Part shown: piece by piece, positions 9,114 to 17,925 of the stretch
Numbering within the stretch: the stretch's first letter is position 1
Layout: each line of letters starts with the position of its first letter
NCBI GenBank assembly: GCA_964410725.1
Contig: CAYPID010000002.1
Span: 1-64,000, forward strand
From: CALAZP01 sp964410725
GTDB taxonomy: Bacteria; Bacteroidota; Bacteroidia; Chitinophagales; Saprospiraceae
Length of the DNA stretch: 64,000 bases
Direction: 5' to 3'
Notes under the pieces: model-generated
What the model was told of the DNA's origin: nothing
Database searches by the model: none
The model's input: only the letters and a program-made list of their open reading frames with translations
Position numbers and translations under genes: made by a program

Positions 9114-9644
9114 TCATTGGGTGGCTTCGAAAGCCATATCCAATTTGCTTTCTACATAATAAGGAGAGGTTGTCTCTAAAAAGAATACCACTTCCAATTT
9201 GAAAAATTCGTTGGAGATTAAAGATTTAACATTTCTAAGTGTGGGTAAAAGCTGTATTCTGTCATTCGCAATGCGTTGAATTCTATCTATGTAAAAAACC
9301 TCATCTGCAGGAGTACAAGGTTTACTTCCTATAGGGCATATTCGAACAGAAACCTCCCTCAAGAAATCGTATCTCAATCCGGGGTCCAAAGAGGTAATGG
9401 TGGCTGACAATGGGCTTACGACCTGAACCATTTCATCTGCAAATCCACTGCTATTCAAGAAGACTGAATAATTAGATCTAACTGCTGGAACTTCAAATAC
9501 TCTGGGGAGTACATAACTCATTCCAGCGGGTAAATCAAAAAATGTATTGGGATAGGCAATCTCAAAAAGTCTAACTCTATTATCTTTTCTACAAGAAAAT
9601 AGGAGTAAAGAGCAACTTGCCAGTAAAATTGTCAATTTTTTCAT
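9114..9644 (-). CDS. Lipoprotein of unknown function
   Basis: 176 residues starting with a lipoprotein signal peptide and lipobox (Leu-Leu-Phe-Ser-Cys, Cys at residue 18) followed by Arg-Lys-Asp-Asn. The rest is strand-rich with no motif I recognise, including Phe-Pro-type turns and two cysteines in Arg-Ile-Cys-Pro-Ile-Gly-Ser-Lys-Pro-Cys (about 102-111) that could form a disulfide. It converges on the SPOR-like gene with 5 bases between them and is divergent from the ghrA-like gene. The coding call rests on the intact signal peptide and full-length frame; the function is unknown. Confidence 0.75.
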   Translation of the reverse strand: MKKLTILLASCSLLLFSCRKDNRVRLFEIAYPNTFFDLPAGMSYVLPRVFEVPAVRSNYSVFLNSSGFADEMVQVVSPLSATITSLDPGLRYDFLREVSVRICPIGSKPCTPADEVFYIDRIQRIANDRIQLLPTLRNVKSLISNEFFKLEVVFFLETTSPYYVESKLDMAFEATQ

Positions 9645-9702
9645 GCTGTAATAACGATGGAATCCCCTAATATTGTTTTAAATCCAATTGATTCGTTGAA
9701 AT

Positions 9703-10641
9703 ATGGGTATTTTCCTTTCCATAGCAGATAGAAGTAACCTCCCCTTAATAGAGAGCTTGAAAACACTTTTAGGTGATGATGTACCCATTTGGGATGTTGA
9801 CCAGATTCCCGAATACGACAAGGTTACTATGGTCGTTGCCTGGAAACATCCCTACGGCAGTATCTCAAAAAACCAATTTCCAAATTTAAAAATTATCTCT
9901 TCTCTGGGGGCTGGCGTAGAACACCTTCTCGAGGACAAAACCATTGAAAAGGATGTTTTTTTATCTAGAATTGTAGAACCTTCCTTACAATCTGGAATGC
10001 AGCAATACGCAGCTTGGGCTTGTTTCCACATCCTCAAAAACATTTCCATTTACCACCTTCAACAATCACAACAAAAATGGCAAGTTCTCAATGAAACCAT
10101 TCAGCCTTACATCGGCATTATAGGATTTGGACAACTCGGTAAGGCCATTGCCCAAGGACTTCATTCTTTGGGTTATAAAGTCGCTGCCTACAAAAACAAT
10201 CCTATCAAGCTAAAATATCCTTTTCCTGTCTTCGCTTCAACAGACCTGTTATTGGAAAAATTCGTTATCGACAAACAAATCATACTTAACGTCTTACCCG
10301 CAACAAAGAACACCAAAAATATTTTTAGCAAAGACATCTTTGACGCCATGCCCTCCAATAGTGGATTCATCAATATAGGAAGGGGAAACCAAGTAGATGA
10401 AAAAGAATTGTTGGCTGCACTAGACCGAGGACCTATAAAACATGCCATCTTGGATGTGTTTCAAACAGAACCACTTCCAGTCGAACATCCCTTTTGGAGC
10501 CACCCTAAAGTGACTGTAACTCCTCATGTGGCTAGTATTACACGACCCGAAAAGGCTGCTGAAGTAATAGCAACAAATTATCAAAGAATGATGAATAACC
10601 TTCCTCCCCAATTTATGGTCAATAGGGAGAAAGGTTATTAA
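9703..10641 (+). CDS. Glyoxylate/hydroxypyruvate reductase (GhrA-like 2-hydroxyacid dehydrogenase)
   Basis: 312 residues, matching the GhrA length. The NAD(P)-binding Rossmann motif is Gly-Ile-Ile-Gly-Phe-Gly-Gln-Leu-Gly near residue 142. The catalytic triad of D-2-hydroxyacid dehydrogenases can be placed as Arg in Gly-Arg-Gly-Asn-Gln-Val-Asp, Glu in Gln-Thr-Glu-Pro-Leu-Pro, and His in Thr-Pro-His-Val-Ala-Ser. These enzymes reduce glyoxylate or hydroxypyruvate in the cytoplasm. The short catalytic domain and the Thr-Pro-His-Val-Ala-Ser-Ile-Thr ending favour GhrA over SerA or PdxB. It stands alone, convergent with the dehydrogenase pair that follows. Confidence 0.88.
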   Translation: MGIFLSIADRSNLPLIESLKTLLGDDVPIWDVDQIPEYDKVTMVVAWKHPYGSISKNQFPNLKIISSLGAGVEHLLEDKTIEKDVFLSRIVEPSLQSGMQQYAAWACFHILKNISIYHLQQSQQKWQVLNETIQPYIGIIGFGQLGKAIAQGLHSLGYKVAAYKNNPIKLKYPFPVFASTDLLLEKFVIDKQIILNVLPATKNTKNIFSKDIFDAMPSNSGFINIGRGNQVDEKELLAALDRGPIKHAILDVFQTEPLPVEHPFWSHPKVTVTPHVASITRPEKAAEVIATNYQRMMNNLPPQFMVNREKGY

Positions 10642-10655
10642 TTTTACATTTTAAT

Positions 10656-11237
10656 TTAAAGCGCCCAGGTTTTTCCTCCGGTAGCTTCTTCTAATGAAAC
10701 GCATCCTTTATAAGGACCTGGTACAGGGTTAAAAACAAGGACTTCCTTAGCTACGGTCTCTGTAGCATAATAAGCCCCTATTACCATTTCTTTCATCATT
10801 AAAAAAGTAGAAGAATAAGTTGGATCCTCATTACTTTTTGCAATTTCTGAAAGGTTAAGTTGACTAAAGTATTCCAACCTGGCCTCAGAAGTCATAGACG
10901 TCACCTGAGCCCCTGTTTCATTTTCAACTTGCTGTCTAAAGGCATCTAGCTGACCGCTTAAATTTTCCGCTGATGATTTGGACATCACTTCTGCTACAAC
11001 AGTATCTACGAATTTATCTACACCTAAAGCGACCGCACCGGGGGAATCCGGTGTATCTGGAACGATAGTATCAAATACAGCAGTGATAAAATCCATTTGT
11101 TCTTTGGAAAAAAAAGCAGGTTTCCATCCCCCCGAATCAGCTGTAGCACAACTTTGAACAATACTTTGGAGAGATGCTGCGCTTATGGTATAGCCAGCGA
11201 ATAATAACGAATTTTTTATTACGTCTCTACGATTCAT
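10656..11237 (-). CDS. Gluconate 2-dehydrogenase subunit 3 family protein
   Basis: 193 residues with a twin-arginine start (Met-Asn-Arg-Arg-Asp-Val-Ile) and a lipobox-like Gln-Ser-Cys at residue 30, suggesting Tat export and lipid anchoring. The body matches the small-subunit family: Asp-Phe-Ile-Thr-Ala-Val-Phe-Asp-Thr-Ile-Val-Pro-Asp-Thr-Pro near 50, then Gly-Ala-Val-Ala-Leu-Gly-Val. In characterised membrane-bound gluconate and related sugar dehydrogenases this subunit carries the Tat signal for the whole complex. It sits 11 bases after the GMC gene, so the two are an operon. The substrate is unknown. Confidence 0.9.
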   Translation of the reverse strand: MNRRDVIKNSLLFAGYTISAASLQSIVQSCATADSGGWKPAFFSKEQMDFITAVFDTIVPDTPDSPGAVALGVDKFVDTVVAEVMSKSSAENLSGQLDAFRQQVENETGAQVTSMTSEARLEYFSQLNLSEIAKSNEDPTYSSTFLMMKEMVIGAYYATETVAKEVLVFNPVPGPYKGCVSLEEATGGKTWAL

Positions 11238-11248
11238 AATTTTTCATT

Positions 11249-12976
11249 TTATAGATTTCCCTTCTTCATTTCCTCAACAGCATAGTTAGCTGCTCTGGCG
11301 GTAAATGCCATATATGTTAAAGAGGGGTTTTGACATCCTGCTGAAGTCATAAAAGAACCATCTGTAACAAAAACATTGTCTACATCATGCATCTGATTCC
11401 ATTTGTTGAGAACTGATGTTTTAGGATCTCGTCCCATTCTAGCAGTACCCATTTCATGAATTCCCAAACCTGGCCAGCAATTCATATCATAAGTTTCAAC
11501 GTCTTTCATACCAGCAGATTCTAACATCTCCGCAGCTGAAGTCATCATATCCTTGCGCATTTGCATTTCGTTCTCTTTCCATTCGGCATCCATTCGCAAA
11601 GTTGGCAAGCCATAAATATCTCTTGTTCCCTCATCTAATGTTACCTTGTTTTCGTAATATGGCAGACATTCTCCAAATGCCATAATACCCATACTCCAAG
11701 GACCCGGCTCTACAAGCTTTGCCTTCATTTCCGCACCAATTCCAATCTCTGCTTCTTTGATGGCCCGCATCCAATTATCCCTACTGGCACTTCCTTGATA
11801 TCCGTAACCTCTGAGGAAATCCTTATGTTCAGTCTGTTTATCTAAATTCCTAAACCTAGGAATATAAACCCCATTAGGTCTTCTTCCCACGTAGTATTCG
11901 TCGTTGAAACCTTCGTGCTTACCTCGAGCCCCACATCTAAAGTGGTGGTCCATGAGATTGTGACCTAATTGACCACTAGAATTTCCAAGGCCATCGGGAA
12001 ACTGATCAGTTTTGGTATTCATTAAGATGTGGGTAGATCCTAAGGTAGAAGCACATAAGAACACTATTCTGCTGTAGAATTCATGAGTTTCCTTAGTTTC
12101 CGCATCTATAATTCTTACCCCCTTAGCCCTTTTGGTTTCCTTATCATAGATGATAGAATGAACCACTGAATTAGGTCTTAAGGTCATATTACCTGTTGCT
12201 TCCGCAAAAGGTAACGTAGAAGAATTACTGGAAAAATAAGCGCCGAAAGGACATCCCCTAATACATCGGTTACGAGATAAACAATTGCTCCTGTTCCCGT
12301 GTATTTTGGGATCTGCAGCGGTTAAATGAGCCACCCTTCCTATGATGAGATTGCGTTCACCAAATGTCTTTTCAATTGATTTTTTGACATGCTTTTCCAA
12401 ACAATTCAAATCCATGCCTGGAAGAAAATGACTATCGGGAAGTTGTTTGAGATTTTCCTTCGTTCCGCTGATTCCAGCAGTTTTTTCTACATATTCATAC
12501 CAAGGTGCGATATCGTCGTAGCGCACTGGCCAATCTACTGCTATACCCTCCTTAGCATTCGCTTCGAAATCCATCGGACTCAGACGATAAGATTGTCTGC
12601 CCCACAACAAAGAACGCCCCCCTACGTGGTATCCCCTCATCCAATCAAAGCGCTTGTCTTCCTGATAGGGATGCTCGTCATCCTTTACAAAAAAATGCTT
12701 TGAATATTGTGAAATGGTATAACCTGTCCGGGATTGCTTTTGATAATGTTTTTGAATTTCCTCATCCGGAACACGGCCATTGTAAGGGACTTCCCATGCT
12801 TCCAAATTCGCAGTGGGATAATCCTCTATGTGCCTCACCATTCTACCCTTTTCCAAAACCAGGGTCTTGAGGCCTTTTTCGCAGAGTTCTTTGGCAGCCC
12901 AGCCACCACTGATTCCAGTTCCTACTACAATTGCATCGTAGGTAACCTCATCTGCACCTTTGGAATTAAATAACAT
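11249..12976 (-). CDS. GMC-family FAD oxidoreductase, large dehydrogenase subunit
   Basis: 575 residues. The N-terminal FAD-binding motif has Gly19-x-Gly21-x-x-Gly24. A conserved region follows with Met-Arg-Gly-Tyr-His-Val-Gly-Gly-Arg-Ser-Leu-Leu-Trp-Gly and a cysteine-rich stretch Cys-Ile-Arg-Gly-Cys-Pro-Phe-Gly-Ala. Near the C terminus are His507 (Gly-Ile-His-Glu-Met-Gly) and Asn550 (Gln-Asn-Pro-Ser-Leu), the positions of the GMC catalytic pair. It has no signal peptide of its own, so it probably travels through Tat with the small subunit encoded just downstream. The likely role is periplasmic oxidation of a sugar or sugar acid; no cytochrome subunit is seen next to it. Confidence 0.93.
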   Translation of the reverse strand: MLFNSKGADEVTYDAIVVGTGISGGWAAKELCEKGLKTLVLEKGRMVRHIEDYPTANLEAWEVPYNGRVPDEEIQKHYQKQSRTGYTISQYSKHFFVKDDEHPYQEDKRFDWMRGYHVGGRSLLWGRQSYRLSPMDFEANAKEGIAVDWPVRYDDIAPWYEYVEKTAGISGTKENLKQLPDSHFLPGMDLNCLEKHVKKSIEKTFGERNLIIGRVAHLTAADPKIHGNRSNCLSRNRCIRGCPFGAYFSSNSSTLPFAEATGNMTLRPNSVVHSIIYDKETKRAKGVRIIDAETKETHEFYSRIVFLCASTLGSTHILMNTKTDQFPDGLGNSSGQLGHNLMDHHFRCGARGKHEGFNDEYYVGRRPNGVYIPRFRNLDKQTEHKDFLRGYGYQGSASRDNWMRAIKEAEIGIGAEMKAKLVEPGPWSMGIMAFGECLPYYENKVTLDEGTRDIYGLPTLRMDAEWKENEMQMRKDMMTSAAEMLESAGMKDVETYDMNCWPGLGIHEMGTARMGRDPKTSVLNKWNQMHDVDNVFVTDGSFMTSAGCQNPSLTYMAFTARAANYAVEEMKKGNL

Positions 12977-13067
12977 AATTTTAAAATTTTGTTTCGAACT
13001 TTCAAGATATTAAAAAACATGACTATCGTCAAAAATTTTATTCGTTAAACTTGATTTGCAAACTTAT

Positions 13068-13100
13068 TTTGCATTGGTGCCTTTTATAATTGTAAATTTG
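13068..13100 (+). promoter_or_regulatory. Bacteroidota promoter of aconitase gene
   Basis: A TTTG -33 box at 13068-13071 is separated by 21 bases from TAAATTTG at 13093-13100, an exact TAnnTTTG -7 element. The ATG of the aconitase gene follows 34 bases later. This is the best promoter match in the window. Confidence 0.7.
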
Positions 13101-13134
13101 ACCCGTTTTTGAGATTTTAAAAATTATTGCAACT

Positions 13135-15417
13135 ATGGCCTTTGATATTGATTTAATTAAAAACCATTACAACACCTTGCCAGGGAAACTTGAAAAAGTG
13201 AGAAATGCCTTGGGAAAACCACTTACATTAACTGAGAAAATTCTTTATGCCCACCTCCATGAGGATTCTCCTTTGCAGCCCTTCAATCGCGGAATGGACT
13301 ATGTCTTTTTTGCCCCTGATAGAGTAGCGATGCAAGATGCTACCGCACAGATGGCGCTGCTTCAATTTATGATGGCCGGAAGAGATCAGGTTGCCGTTCC
13401 CTCCACGGTGCATTGTGACCATCTTATCTTAGCTGAAGATGGGGCTGATAAAGACTTGCCAAAGGCGTTAGATGCAAATCAAGAAGTTTTTGATTTTCTT
13501 TCTTCTATTTCCAATAAATATGGAATTGGTTTTTGGAAACCTGGTGCGGGTATCATTCACCAAATCGTTTTAGAAAATTACGCTTTTCCAGGGGGAATGA
13601 TGATCGGTACCGATTCTCATACTCCTAATGCTGGAGGCCTTGGTATGGTGGCCATTGGAGTCGGAGGAGCAGATGCTGTAGATGTAATGGCCGGAATGGC
13701 TTGGGAATTAAAAATGCCCAAGGTAATTGGCGTAAAATTAACCGGTAAATTATCCGGTTGGACCTCACCAAAAGACGTAATTCTAAAAGTTGCAGGTATC
13801 CTTACGGTAAAAGGTGGAACTGGTGCAATCGTAGAATATTTTGGCGATGGCGCACAATCCTTATCTTGTACAGGTAAGGGAACTATTTGTAATATGGGTG
13901 CTGAAATTGGTGCTACCACCTCTACATTCGGCTACGACGAATCCATGAGTCGTTACCTTAAAGCAACCGGTAGAGCTGATGTAGCTGAACTGGCAGATCA
14001 GGTTGCCGCCCACCTAACTGGTGATGAAGAATGTTATGCCCATCCTGAAAAATATTTCGACCAAGTAATTGAAATTGATTTATCCACTTTGGAACCACAT
14101 ATCAACGGTCCTTATACTCCTGACTTAGCATGGCCCATTTCTAAGTTTAAAGAAGCCGTTAAAGAAAATAACTATCCACAGAAATTAGAAGTTGGTTTAA
14201 TTGGGTCTTGTACCAACTCCTCCTATGAAGACTTGGATAGAGCAGCTTCAATAGCTCGACAAGCCAGTGAAAAAAAGTTAAAAACAAAAGCTGAGTTTAC
14301 CATCACCCCAGGTTCTGAACAAATCAGATACACGGTAGAAAGAGATGGTCTTTTAGATTCTTTCGAATCAATTGGAGGAGTTGTGTTAGCGAATGCATGT
14401 GGCCCTTGTATTGGCCAGTGGGCCAGACATACAGATGATCCCAATAGGGCTAATTCTATTATTACCTCATTCAATAGAAACTTTTCTAAAAGGAATGACG
14501 GTAATCCACAGACCAGATCATTTGTGGCATCTCCTGAAATAGTAACTGCTATGGCTATAGCTGGTGATTTAACTTTCAATCCGCTAGAAGATACCTTAGT
14601 TAACGAGGAGGGACAAGCAGTTAAATTGGATCCTCCAAGCGGTGTTGAATTACCTCCTAAAGGTTTTGATGTAGAAGATGCTGGATTCATAGCACCTGCA
14701 GAAGATGGCAGCCAAGTAGTTGTTTCGGTAAGTCCTGAGTCCGATAGACTTCAACTATTGGAACCATTTTTGCCCATCCAGCAAAAAGAATTAACGGATA
14801 TGCGAGTCCTTCTTAAAGCCAAAGGTAAATGTACAACTGATCATATCTCTATGGCAGGTCCTTGGTTGGTATATAGAGGACACCTGGAAAATATCTCCAA
14901 TAATATGTTTATCGGAGCAATCAATTATTTTAACGAAGAAGCTAACAATGTCGCTAACTTCGCGGCAGATAGTACTCAAGCTAATTTTATGACTGTTCCA
15001 GATTCTGCCAGAACCTACAAAAATGCCGGAATAGGTTCAGTAGTTTTTGGAGAAGAAAATTACGGAGAAGGTTCTTCAAGAGAGCACGCTGCCATGGAGC
15101 CCAGATTTATGGGTGTTAAAGCAGTTATTGTTAAATCTTTCGCAAGAATCCATGAAACCAACCTCAAAAAGCAAGGGATGTTGGCTTTAACCTTCACCAA
15201 CGCGAGCGATTACGATAAAATTCGACAGGATGACCTAGTAACTATCCAAGGTTTCGAATCTATGCAACCTGGCAAAAACTTAACTATTCAGTTGAATCAC
15301 TCAGACGGAACCACCGAGACTTTTGAGGTTACTCATACATACAATCAAGCACAAATTGATTGGGTTAAGGCTGGCTCTGCATTAAATAAAATAAGAAAGG
15401 ATTTGGGTGCAGCTTAA
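13135..15417 (+). CDS. acn: Aconitate hydratase
   Basis: 760 residues, the size of mitochondrial-type aconitase. It interconverts citrate and isocitrate in the TCA cycle. The three [4Fe-4S] ligands are visible as Cys359 (Gly-Ser-Cys-Thr-Asn-Ser), Cys422 and Cys425 (Ala-Cys-Gly-Pro-Cys-Ile-Gly). Other hallmarks are Gly-Thr-Asp-Ser-His-Thr-Pro-Asn near residue 160, and in the swivel domain Lys-Gly-Lys-Cys-Thr-Thr-Asp-His-Ile-Ser and Gly-Glu-Gly-Ser-Ser-Arg-Glu-His-Ala. The gene is monocistronic, with its own promoter, and its stop overlaps that of the convergent TonB receptor gene by 4 bases. Confidence 0.97.
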   Translation: MAFDIDLIKNHYNTLPGKLEKVRNALGKPLTLTEKILYAHLHEDSPLQPFNRGMDYVFFAPDRVAMQDATAQMALLQFMMAGRDQVAVPSTVHCDHLILAEDGADKDLPKALDANQEVFDFLSSISNKYGIGFWKPGAGIIHQIVLENYAFPGGMMIGTDSHTPNAGGLGMVAIGVGGADAVDVMAGMAWELKMPKVIGVKLTGKLSGWTSPKDVILKVAGILTVKGGTGAIVEYFGDGAQSLSCTGKGTICNMGAEIGATTSTFGYDESMSRYLKATGRADVAELADQVAAHLTGDEECYAHPEKYFDQVIEIDLSTLEPHINGPYTPDLAWPISKFKEAVKENNYPQKLEVGLIGSCTNSSYEDLDRAASIARQASEKKLKTKAEFTITPGSEQIRYTVERDGLLDSFESIGGVVLANACGPCIGQWARHTDDPNRANSIITSFNRNFSKRNDGNPQTRSFVASPEIVTAMAIAGDLTFNPLEDTLVNEEGQAVKLDPPSGVELPPKGFDVEDAGFIAPAEDGSQVVVSVSPESDRLQLLEPFLPIQQKELTDMRVLLKAKGKCTTDHISMAGPWLVYRGHLENISNNMFIGAINYFNEEANNVANFAADSTQANFMTVPDSARTYKNAGIGSVVFGEENYGEGSSREHAAMEPRFMGVKAVIVKSFARIHETNLKKQGMLALTFTNASDYDKIRQDDLVTIQGFESMQPGKNLTIQLNHSDGTTETFEVTHTYNQAQIDWVKAGSALNKIRKDLGAA

Positions 15418-17840
15418 AATGCTGCCCTAATCCCCAAATTAAAAGCTCTTGGCATAGCAGGCCTCCAGCCTGCTGGCCTACGAGCTACTCCTACCACTTG
15501 GTTAAATATATTTGTGACCTGGCCAAAAACCTTTACCTCTTTCCTCAATTGCCAACTGGTAGTCAAGTCAACCATCCAATAATCTTCTATTGACTCGCCA
15601 TTAAATCCATTACCTTTTCCGGGCTCCAATCTCATTGGACTCTGATATCGAATATTGTTAAGTAAACTAAATGGTCCCCAAATAACTTCGGCTACTAATC
15701 CAAGTTGGCTTTTTGCCAAATAAGGATACTCATCTCCCGCTTCAACCCATCCCCATTCTTCAAAATCACTCTCAAATGAATTTTTAAATCTTGCATCCGT
15801 AAAAGTATAATTTAACCCCAATGGAAGATTTATTTTTCCATCGCCAATGGTCCATCCCGAATATTGAAATACCAATTCCAAACCTTGGGTCTTCACCGCT
15901 CCAGCGTTGTATAATTGCCCACTTCCCAATCCTCCTACCGCCGCTAAATCACTTCCTAAAAGATTTCTATAATCATTATAAAATCCAACCACCTGCCAAC
16001 TATAAGCCCCTTTGTTGTAACGCCATCCCAATTCGTAGTTAACACTTACTTCTGGATTGGTTTCCGCTGCAATTCCCGACGGAGAAAAACCTTTATGGAT
16101 TCCCAAGAAGGTCTTAGAAAATGAATTCCACTCATATTGAATACCGATTCCAGGAAGTCCAATTTTATTACTGTTTTGACTTTCCCTAGTCAGTAAACCA
16201 GTCCGGCCTGGATCCTCCTTTCCATAATCTATTTGTCGCCATTCAATTTGCTCCCACCTAAATCCCGGAATAATAACCCAAGGACCGCGTTTAAAAGTAT
16301 ACTGAACATGTCCTGCAAATGCATTAGCCGACAATATTCGATTGCTCTCCGTACCTGGCTCACCCTTTACTTGTAAAGTCATAATCCCTTGATCCATATC
16401 ATATCGATCTTCCCATTGGAATCTATCCACTCCATCTTTATGCCAGCGCAAACCAATTTCTAAATGGTGCTCTAATTGATTATTTGATAAATCAAGAAAT
16501 ACTTGGGTTTGTAATCCCTGAGAATAATAGCTTCGATTGTTGGCTTTGACAATATAGGGAGCTTGATTAGTCTGAATATTTCCCTCTAACCAATTTTCCC
16601 CGTAAGGATCCTCTAAAAGGGCGTTTAATGATTGTCTGTCGCCATTTTCTGAAATTACCTTATCCAACTTATACCAGTTCCTATTAAAAGTCGTCCTGTA
16701 AGCCATGGACTTAAACTGTAATCTTCGATTCCATTGTAAAAAATGAGTTGCACTCATCTGAACCTGATCTGTTTGAATCTGGTCCATTTGAGAAGCGGCA
16801 TATCTTCTGAAAGGCTCTTTCTGAAATGCATCTTGACTCAAACCCAAATAAGTTTCATTAGATTGTTCTTCAGAATGCCCAATTTTGAAAAGAATGGACT
16901 GTTGCCTTAAGGCAGATGGCTTACTATTGTATTTTACTTTTGCTAAATAGTCTGCCTTCCTATATCCAGTCTCCCTTGGCACTGATAAATATTTGAAACC
17001 ATTAGAATGGGAAGAAAAATGCTCTAATAAATAAGAAACCTGCTCTTGGCTGTCCCCAATATGTGCATGTAAATTAGCGGTCCCGAAATTGCCCCCCCAA
17101 ATAGCCAACTTACCTGAAAAATCTTTGGGAATGGGGGTGGAAATTAAATTAATTGCTCCTCCCGTAGTATAGGGTCCATATTTAATTTGACTGGACCCAG
17201 TTACCACTTCTACGCCATTCATTCTTCCAATAGTGGGGAAATAGTAAGCAGCCGGAGCAGCATATGGCGCTGGAGCCATCAAGATGCCGTCTTCCATAAC
17301 AGTAATCTTTGAACTTCTCTCCACGCCTGTACCTCGTAATCCAATGTTAGGCCGTAAACCAAATCCATCCTCCTCTTGAATGTTAACTCCTGGTAATAAT
17401 TTCAACAAACGATTGGGGTCCACATAACTATGTGCCTCTATTATTTTCGGAGATAGGTAATGAACAGCACCTGGAATATTTCTCATACCAGATACACCCC
17501 CAGAAATTACAGTAACTTCTTTTAGATTGGCTATAGTCTCTACTAAATTTACCTTTACCTCAATAACCTCATTCGAATCCAAGTCTATCCCAATTTCCTG
17601 GGTTTCATATCCAATGGAACTCACATACAAAACTATATGACCTGGCTGAACTTCACTTATTTCAAAAGCACCTTTACCATCCGAAAAAGTACCCTTCGCC
17701 TGCCCCTCAAGATAAATAGCAGCACCATCCAAATAACTCGTTTCCTCTAGGTGGTAAATTACTCCCCGAATAGTTCCATTCTGACTCAATGTACAAGAAA
17801 GTCCCACAAAAAATGCTATTATAGAACATAACAATCTCAT
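15414..17840 (-). CDS. TonB-dependent receptor with carboxypeptidase-regulatory-like domain
   Basis: 808 residues. After a signal peptide (residues 1-20) there is a CarboxypepD_reg-like beta-sandwich (about 22-105: Gly-Thr-Ile-Arg-Gly-Val-Ile, later Val-Ser-Ser-Ile-Gly-Tyr-Glu-Thr-Gln), then a plug domain (about 115-235, with Pro-Asn-Ile-Gly-Leu-Arg-Gly-Thr-Gly and Pro-Tyr-Thr-Thr-Gly-Gly-Ala-Ile-Asn-Leu). A long beta-barrel follows, ending in a C-terminal aromatic (Arg-Ala-Ala-Phe). The plug resembles the FecA-type iron-chelate receptors rather than SusC, and no SusD partner is adjacent, so iron-complex uptake is more likely than glycan uptake. No neighbouring regulator or ABC importer is seen. 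Confidence 0.93.
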   Translation of the reverse strand: MRLLCSIIAFFVGLSCTLSQNGTIRGVIYHLEETSYLDGAAIYLEGQAKGTFSDGKGAFEISEVQPGHIVLYVSSIGYETQEIGIDLDSNEVIEVKVNLVETIANLKEVTVISGGVSGMRNIPGAVHYLSPKIIEAHSYVDPNRLLKLLPGVNIQEEDGFGLRPNIGLRGTGVERSSKITVMEDGILMAPAPYAAPAAYYFPTIGRMNGVEVVTGSSQIKYGPYTTGGAINLISTPIPKDFSGKLAIWGGNFGTANLHAHIGDSQEQVSYLLEHFSSHSNGFKYLSVPRETGYRKADYLAKVKYNSKPSALRQQSILFKIGHSEEQSNETYLGLSQDAFQKEPFRRYAASQMDQIQTDQVQMSATHFLQWNRRLQFKSMAYRTTFNRNWYKLDKVISENGDRQSLNALLEDPYGENWLEGNIQTNQAPYIVKANNRSYYSQGLQTQVFLDLSNNQLEHHLEIGLRWHKDGVDRFQWEDRYDMDQGIMTLQVKGEPGTESNRILSANAFAGHVQYTFKRGPWVIIPGFRWEQIEWRQIDYGKEDPGRTGLLTRESQNSNKIGLPGIGIQYEWNSFSKTFLGIHKGFSPSGIAAETNPEVSVNYELGWRYNKGAYSWQVVGFYNDYRNLLGSDLAAVGGLGSGQLYNAGAVKTQGLELVFQYSGWTIGDGKINLPLGLNYTFTDARFKNSFESDFEEWGWVEAGDEYPYLAKSQLGLVAEVIWGPFSLLNNIRYQSPMRLEPGKGNGFNGESIEDYWMVDLTTSWQLRKEVKVFGQVTNIFNQVVGVARRPAGWRPAMPRAFNLGIRAAF

Positions 17841-17925
17841 AATAAAAGCTTTGTTTGAAACCCAAAATTACTATTTGGATTTTATCTAAACAAGCTTTAT
17901 TTGGATTTAGTCTAAAAAAGAATAA

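Noticed and set aside
10642..10655. Terminator between the ghrA-like and dehydrogenase genes
   Set aside because: The 14-base gap has only AT-rich sequence and no stem.
14223..14690. Open frame of 155 codons antisense to the aconitase gene
   Set aside because: It is fully inside the conserved aconitase gene on the opposite strand, has no recognisable protein features and is explained by codon bias of the sense gene.
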